Assembly: GCA_016709675.1 (NCBI GenBank)
Contig: JADJMH010000001.1
Coordinates: 124,001 to 188,000 of the forward strand
DNA length: 64,000 nucleotides
From: Candidatus Accumulibacter proximus
GTDB taxonomy: Bacteria; Pseudomonadota; Gammaproteobacteria; Burkholderiales; Rhodocyclaceae
Direction of reading: 5' to 3'
The notes beneath the pieces were generated by a model that saw only the letters and a list, made by a program, of their open reading frames with translations, had not been told where the DNA came from and searched no databases. Each line of letters opens with the position of its first letter. Position 1 is the stretch's first letter. The position numbers were made by a program, and so were the translations under genes. Shown here piece after piece: positions 59,682 through 64,000 of this stretch.

Positions 59682-60544
59682 GACTCGCAGGCACCGTTGT
59701 CGACGCCTATGGGCGCCAGTACCGCATCGAGTTGGCTGATGGAACGACGCTGCTCTGCGTTCCTCGCGGCAAGAAAAGCGAGCTGGTCTGCGGCGACCGG
59801 GTGACGATCCAGCGCACGAGCCCCGACCAGGGCGTCATCGGCGCGCTCGAAACCAGGCGAACCTTGCTCTATCGCTCGGACAATTTCAAACAGAAGCTGA
59901 TTGCCGCCAACGTCACGCAGGTAATCATCGTTGTCGCTACCGAACCCTCATTCTCCGATGAGCTGATCACCCGCTGCATCGTCGCCGCCGAAAGTCAGGA
60001 CATCAAGGTCCTCATCGTGCTTAATAAATGCGACCTTGGCGAACGGCTGGCTAGCGCCACGGCGGCGCTGGCGCCGTACGAGAAGCTGGGTTACCCGATC
60101 GTCAAGCTCGCCGCGCGCCGGAATGGCTCGCCTCTGTTGCCGTGGCTGGCCGAACAGACCAGCCTCCTAATCGGCCAATCAGGGATGGGCAAATCAACCC
60201 TGATCAACGCCCTGATCCCTGGCGCCGCTGCACCAACCCGCGAGATCTCGCGAGCCCTGCACACCGGCAAACACACCACCACGCATGCCAGCCTCTACCG
60301 TCCCAGCGCCGACTCGGCTCTGATTGACTCGCCAGGCCTGACCGAATTCGGTCTACGCCACCTGTCATCAGAGGAAATTACGCGCGCGTTTATCGAACTT
60401 CGGCCGCTGCTCGGCCATTGTCGCTTCCGCAACTGCCGACACGATATTGAACCAGACTGCAGCGTGCTTGCGGCAGTCCACCGAGGCGACATCGACCCGC
60501 GCCGCTATGCGGCGTTCCGCTCACTCTGCGCCGAAATCGGCTAA
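59678..60544 (+). CDS. rsgA: Ribosome small-subunit-dependent GTPase RsgA
   Basis: The 288-residue circularly permuted GTPase has an N-terminal OB fold, the order G4 (VLNKCDLGE), G1 (LIGQSGMGKSTLINALIPGA) and G3 (LIDSPGLTEFG), and a C-terminal zinc finger (LGHCRFRNCRHDIEPDCSV). It acts in late 30S maturation. The start is TTG 59678 overlapping the preceding stop codon, which implies translational coupling with the pterin dehydratase. Confidence 0.94.
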   Translation: MRLAGTVVDAYGRQYRIELADGTTLLCVPRGKKSELVCGDRVTIQRTSPDQGVIGALETRRTLLYRSDNFKQKLIAANVTQVIIVVATEPSFSDELITRCIVAAESQDIKVLIVLNKCDLGERLASATAALAPYEKLGYPIVKLAARRNGSPLLPWLAEQTSLLIGQSGMGKSTLINALIPGAAAPTREISRALHTGKHTTTHASLYRPSADSALIDSPGLTEFGLRHLSSEEITRAFIELRPLLGHCRFRNCRHDIEPDCSVLAAVHRGDIDPRRYAAFRSLCAEIG

Positions 60545-60561
60545 CCCCACAGGAGTTTCGC

Positions 60562-60840
60562 ATGAGCGACATCATCATTCGCCGCCAACACGGCAAAAGT
60601 CTCGCCGAGGCACGCGCGTCGGCTGAACACATGGCATCGGAATTGAACGAAGAGTTCGACCTGAGCTACCATTGGGACGGTGATGTCATGCGCTTCAAGC
60701 GACCTGGTGTCGCCGGTGACCTGTCGGTAGACGATCAGCAGGTTGCTCTCAATATTCGTCTTGGCTTCCTGCTGTTCGCGCTCAAGCCCACCATAGAACG
60801 CGAGATCCACAGGTTTTTCGACGAAAACTTCCCGAGCTGA
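60562..60840 (+). CDS. Polyhydroxyalkanoic acid system family protein
   Basis: The 92-residue protein matches the small PHA-granule-associated family: IIIRRQHGKSLAEARASAEH, MASELNEEFDLSYHWDGDVM, RFKRPGVAGDLSVDDQQVAL and LGFLLFALKPTIEREIHRFF. Members lie near polyhydroxyalkanoate genes and appear to bind PHA granules or act as small accessory proteins. It starts 18 bp after rsgA with an aggag ribosome site. Confidence 0.88.
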   Translation: MSDIIIRRQHGKSLAEARASAEHMASELNEEFDLSYHWDGDVMRFKRPGVAGDLSVDDQQVALNIRLGFLLFALKPTIEREIHRFFDENFPS

Positions 60841-60873
60841 AGAAAGCTACCCACAAAACCGGCAGGACCGGCG

Positions 60874-61134
60874 TCAGGTCGCTTTCAACTTTTCGATCAG
60901 GGCGATGTATTGCTGCATCGCGTCGGCAGCAGCCATCCCCTTGGTCGCTGCCCAGGCATCGTATTTGGCACGACCAACCATATCGGCAAAACCAGGACGC
61001 CGGCCTTCGACGTCGCCGTCGCTGGCCTGCTTGAAAAGCGCATAGAGCTTTAGCAAAGTGGCATTGTCCGGACGCTCGCGCAGGCTCTTGGAACTGGCAA
61101 CGGCGGCCTCGAACTGGGCTTGCAGGTCACTCAC
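60874..61134 (-). CDS. Acyl-CoA-binding protein
   Basis: The 86-residue protein has the ACBP four-helix pattern: LQAQFEAAVASSKSLRERPD, LLKLYALFKQASDGDVEGRR, RPGFADMVGRAKYDAWAATK and MAAADAMQQYIALIEKL. It keeps the conserved YALFKQA…GD…RPG…KYDAW motif. It binds and buffers long-chain acyl-CoA. The GTG start at 61134 fits the family length; the minus-strand frame continues upstream antisense to the WS/DGAT gene and is not coding there. It is divergent from the acyltransferase, with which it may share substrate. Confidence 0.92.
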   Translation of the reverse strand: MSDLQAQFEAAVASSKSLRERPDNATLLKLYALFKQASDGDVEGRRPGFADMVGRAKYDAWAATKGMAAADAMQQYIALIEKLKAT

Positions 61135-61212
61135 GGTGGTTCCTCTGGTTGATGATCGGCTGAAATGCCTTGCTATTATATGGCCTTGCCATTCAATCCG
61201 GGAGCGCACACG

Positions 61213-62727
61213 ATGACTTCGCGCCAGAGAATTTCTCACGTCGACACTGCTTGGCTGCGCATGGACCGGCCCGAGAACCTGATGCAGATTCTGGGTGTGA
61301 TGGTTTTCAAGGGCCGCGTCGACGCCGAGCGCTTGAAGCGTACAATCGCCTGGCGCATGCTGCGCTACCAGCGCTTTCGGCAGATTGCTACGGAGGACTC
61401 CGATGCCTGGTGGTGGGTCGACGACCCCGACTTCGACATCGACGTGCACGTGCGCCACTCGTTTCTCCCGGCGCCTCGCGGCAAGCACGAACTGCAGAAG
61501 TTTGTCGCCGAAATGGCCAGCACGCCACTCAATCCGGCACGGCCGCGCTGGGAGTTCAACCTGCTCGAAACCGCCGACGGCAACTCGGCACTGGTCGTGC
61601 GCATCCATCATGCGATTGGCGACGGCATTGCCCTCCTTGGCGTCATCCAGTCGCTCACCGATGACCGGGCCGAGGCACCAGAGGACGGCGGCTTGCCAGC
61701 AACATCGCGAGCGAGCAGCCAGACCCCGGAACATGAAGGCGACCAAGACGACGCCTTCTGGCGCCTGGTCCTGGAGCCTCTGACGGACATCGCGTCCGCC
61801 TCGATACGCGTCGGTGGCCACCTCTGGGGACAATACCTTGGCCTGCGCAATGACCCGGCACGCCTTCGCGACTACGCCCGGGTGGCGAGTGCGGTTGCCC
61901 AGGAAGTCAGCCAGCTTGCCTTGATGCCCAACGACACGCCGACGCGCTACAAGGGCAAGCCTGGCACGGTCAAGCGCGTGGCCTGGTCGGAACCGCTCCT
62001 GCTGAGCGACATCAAGGCGGTCGGCAAGGCTCTCGGCTGCTCGGTCAACGACACCCTGCTCGCTTCGGTCGCCGGTGCTCTGCGCAGCTATCTGGTAGCC
62101 AAAGGTGATCATCTGGGCAGCGGTGCAATTCGCGCCATGGTACCGGTCAATCTGCGTCCGCCCGGGGAGATCGATGATCTCGGCAATCGCTTTGGCCTGG
62201 TCGCACTCGAACTGCCGATCGGCATCGCGAACCCGCTGGCCAGGCTGTACGCGACGCGGGCCCGGATGGCTGCGTTGAAGGGTTCGTATCAGGCGATGCT
62301 GACCTTCAGCATCCTTGGCGCTGCCGGCATGGCGCCAAAATTTGTCGAGGACCAGATTCTCAACCTGCTGACCAGCAAGACCACGGCGGTCATGACCAAT
62401 GTCCCGGGTTTCCAGCAGCCTCGTTACTTCGCCGGCAGCGAGATCGACCAGCAGATGGTCTGGGTACCGCAAGCCGGCGACATCGGCATGGGCGTCAGCA
62501 TCCTGTCCTACAATGGCAGAGTGCAGTTCGGGCTGATTACCGACCGGAACATGGTCGACGACCCCGAGCAGATCGTCAACCGATTGGCAGTTGAGTTCGA
62601 CAAACTGCTCTGGCTGCTCCTGCTGGAGCCTTGGGACCGGCTAAGCGATCCTGACGCGGTAGCCGACGATCTTGCCGGCCAGCCGCCTCCCCGCGCAGCG
62701 AAGCGCCGCATGACTGGCGCACCCTGA
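61213..62727 (+). CDS. Wax ester synthase / diacylglycerol acyltransferase family protein
   Basis: The 504-residue protein has the WS/DGAT N-terminal domain with RISHVDTAWLRMDRPENLMQ, ILGVMVFKGRVDAERLKRTI, RWEFNLLETADGNSALVVRI and the catalytic HHxxxDG motif (HHAIGDGIALL). The C-terminal DUF1298 half contains NDTLLASVAGALRSYLVAKG, MVPVNLRPPGE, TAVMTNVPGFQQPRYFAGSE and GVSILSYNGRVQFGLITDRN. It would esterify acyl-CoA onto fatty alcohols or diacylglycerol to form storage lipids. The neighbouring ACBP and PHA-system protein suggest a storage-lipid context. Confidence 0.9.
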   Translation: MTSRQRISHVDTAWLRMDRPENLMQILGVMVFKGRVDAERLKRTIAWRMLRYQRFRQIATEDSDAWWWVDDPDFDIDVHVRHSFLPAPRGKHELQKFVAEMASTPLNPARPRWEFNLLETADGNSALVVRIHHAIGDGIALLGVIQSLTDDRAEAPEDGGLPATSRASSQTPEHEGDQDDAFWRLVLEPLTDIASASIRVGGHLWGQYLGLRNDPARLRDYARVASAVAQEVSQLALMPNDTPTRYKGKPGTVKRVAWSEPLLLSDIKAVGKALGCSVNDTLLASVAGALRSYLVAKGDHLGSGAIRAMVPVNLRPPGEIDDLGNRFGLVALELPIGIANPLARLYATRARMAALKGSYQAMLTFSILGAAGMAPKFVEDQILNLLTSKTTAVMTNVPGFQQPRYFAGSEIDQQMVWVPQAGDIGMGVSILSYNGRVQFGLITDRNMVDDPEQIVNRLAVEFDKLLWLLLLEPWDRLSDPDAVADDLAGQPPPRAAKRRMTGAP

Positions 62728-62823
62728 GAGATTGCCACGGGCTGCGGCAATTCCCGTGAACACCTCGCCGGGCCATATCGCGCATCGATCTCAATGGCCC
62801 CCCGGCAGATGGAAAACCGCGCG

Positions 62824-63597
62824 TCAGTCGGCAAGTTCGGCCTTCGCCGCTTCGACGTCCAGACGTTCCATCGCGTCCATCGGCTGACAGGCTGCAGCTT
62901 CCCGATACAGCCGCTCGGCGTCCTTCATCTTCGCCTTGCCGAACATCAAGACCAAGGCGTTGGCATACTCGATACGGGCGATCGCGGAGTCGGGGATCAG
63001 TTCGAGAGCGGCTTCAAGCAGTTCCTTCCCGGTGTCTTTCTTGGCCCCGTAGGTAATTCCGCCAACCAGAGAGCCGACCTTGTCGATCACTTCTGCGTGA
63101 TAGGCGCCAAGCGCGATGCGCGCGTCGGCGTGGCGAGACTCAAGTGCCAGCGCCTGCGTCAGGCTGTGTTTGATCTTGCCGCCCATGCCCTCGGCGAGCG
63201 CCTTGACCACTGAAATGCTCTGGCTGTAGCGACCAAGCGCAAAGGCATGGAGATACCAGGCATTCACATCAGCGGGCGTCTTTTCCTGCTGCTCTTCGCA
63301 GCGCTGCGCGACCTGCTTCAGCAGACTGCGTTTGCGCTCGTCGTCAGTCTCGAGATAACCGGCGTAGATCGTCGCCGCCTTGTTGGCCACGTTGTAACCA
63401 GCCAAGCCACAGGCCAGACCGGCCGCGACTGCCTGGCCAAAGTCACCGGCGTGATAACTCCGCCAGGCGTCCTGTACCTTCGGCTCCTCGGGGAAGGGCT
63501 CGCAATCGCCGCGATGCAGGCGTGCCCAGTTCTCTTGCAGCGCCCCGCCGGCATAATTGTATGCCTTGTCAGGATAGGGGAACTTTTTCCAGACCAT
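62824..63597 (-). CDS. TPR-like helical repeat protein of unknown function
   Basis: From ATG 63597 (ggaggaaga upstream) the product has 257 residues. The N-terminus is MVWKKFPYPDKAYNYAGGAL. A helical repeat region follows (DAWRSYHAGDFGQAVAAGLA, KQVAQRCEEQQEKTPADVNA, HADARIALGAYHAEVIDKVG, IARIEYANALVLMFGKAKMK) with TPR-like alternation. There is no signal peptide. It sits between the acyltransferase and a TetR-type gene on the same strand as the latter. I do not recognise a specific function. Confidence 0.7.
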   Translation of the reverse strand: MVWKKFPYPDKAYNYAGGALQENWARLHRGDCEPFPEEPKVQDAWRSYHAGDFGQAVAAGLACGLAGYNVANKAATIYAGYLETDDERKRSLLKQVAQRCEEQQEKTPADVNAWYLHAFALGRYSQSISVVKALAEGMGGKIKHSLTQALALESRHADARIALGAYHAEVIDKVGSLVGGITYGAKKDTGKELLEAALELIPDSAIARIEYANALVLMFGKAKMKDAERLYREAAACQPMDAMERLDVEAAKAELAD

Positions 63598-63643
63598 TGA
63601 TATTCTTCCTCCAGGTTCGTGAAGTATGGCCATGCCCACCAGG

Positions 63644-64000
63644 CTACGCCGGGAGGTACTCCTGCGACAGCCGCTCGAGCAGGCCTCTCGATTCACCCAA
63701 CAGGAATGGCGAAACCATCGCCATCACCTGATAAACGCCGCGGCCAATACGGCCACTCTCTACCTTGCCGCGCGGATCGCACGCGTATTCGAAGGACAAC
63801 CAGTAGCTCGCAATCACCGTCATGTTCGTCGCCAAAGCACGCAGTTCCTGAGTGCTGGCGCGCATCGCACCCGCCAGGACCAGCCCATCGCACAAGGTGG
63901 TCGCCGTCCGCACCTTGTGCGCCAGAATCTGCCTGAAATGAATCTCAAGCACACGATTGCGGGTCAACAGATCATTCAGGTCGCGGTAAAAGAAACGGTA
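63644..64000 (-). CDS. TetR-family regulator, C-terminal part (cut by window edge)
   Basis: The minus-strand frame is open to the last base of the window and begins YRFFYRDLNDLLTRNRVLEI, then HFRQILAHKVRTATTLCDGL. It continues to …SRGLLERLSQEYLPA before the stop. The YRFFYRDL opening is typical of the ligand-binding domain of one TetR subgroup. The DNA-binding half lies beyond 64000. It is probably the regulator of the TPR/storage-lipid neighbourhood, which is inference. Confidence 0.65.
   Translation of the reverse strand, partial: YRFFYRDLNDLLTRNRVLEIHFRQILAHKVRTATTLCDGLVLAGAMRASTQELRALATNMTVIASYWLSFEYACDPRGKVESGRIGRGVYQVMAMVSPFLLGESRGLLERLSQEYLPA

Overview
The window looks like a high-GC betaproteobacterial chromosome segment, probably Rhodocyclales and compatible with an Accumulibacter-like organism. 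This is an inference from gene content and order (rubredoxin beside pilG-pilH-pilI-pilJ-chpA, yggS-proC-yggT, pyrR-pyrB-pyrC', PHA-associated and wax-ester genes), not from a marker-gene search. No rRNA, tRNA or CRISPR array was found.

Left edge to about 9.4 kb is an accessory island. Three IS91-type 'ori' ends lie in the same orientation at 83, 2768 and 4608. They delimit segments carrying a relic of a PLD-domain defence-type gene and an AbiEi/AbiEii type IV toxin-antitoxin pair, then an IS91-family element with a frameshifted transposase, then an HTH-nucleotidyltransferase/HEPN pair of the MNT-HEPN type. Next come remnants of a plasmid or ICE module (Toprim/DUF5710 primase-like protein and an ArdC-like fragment). 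An intact IS4-family element with terminal inverted repeats and a 10-bp target duplication interrupts the ArdC-like fragment.

The core chromosome begins at cutA (9.41 kb). It carries cutA-dsbD, a secreted beta-helix protein, two tandem kup potassium transporters and a CorA-family transporter with an unusual signature. These are followed by thiD-thiE-hemL, rubredoxin, and the complete Pil-Chp chemosensory cluster controlling twitching motility (pilG, pilH, pilI, pilJ, chpA). Then come photolyase, algH/ruvX/pyrR/pyrB/pyrC', yggS/proC/yggT, and the retraction ATPases pilT and pilU.

A second pilus block (41.9-48.6 kb) encodes minor pilins and the PilY1 adhesin (pilE, fimT, pilV, pilW, pilX, pilY1), followed by three small exported proteins. 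The right part has fadD, fdxA, trxA, rho, rpmE, an ArnT-like glycosyltransferase, orn, an M48 protease, a pterin dehydratase and rsgA. It ends in a lipid or storage neighbourhood: a PHA-system protein, an acyl-CoA-binding protein, a WS/DGAT acyltransferase, a TPR-like protein and a TetR-type regulator cut by the window edge.

The sequence carries probable draft-quality scars. There is about 270 bp of nearly pure G at 36128-36399, exactly where yggU should follow yggT. Single-base homopolymer shifts split pilH and chpA.
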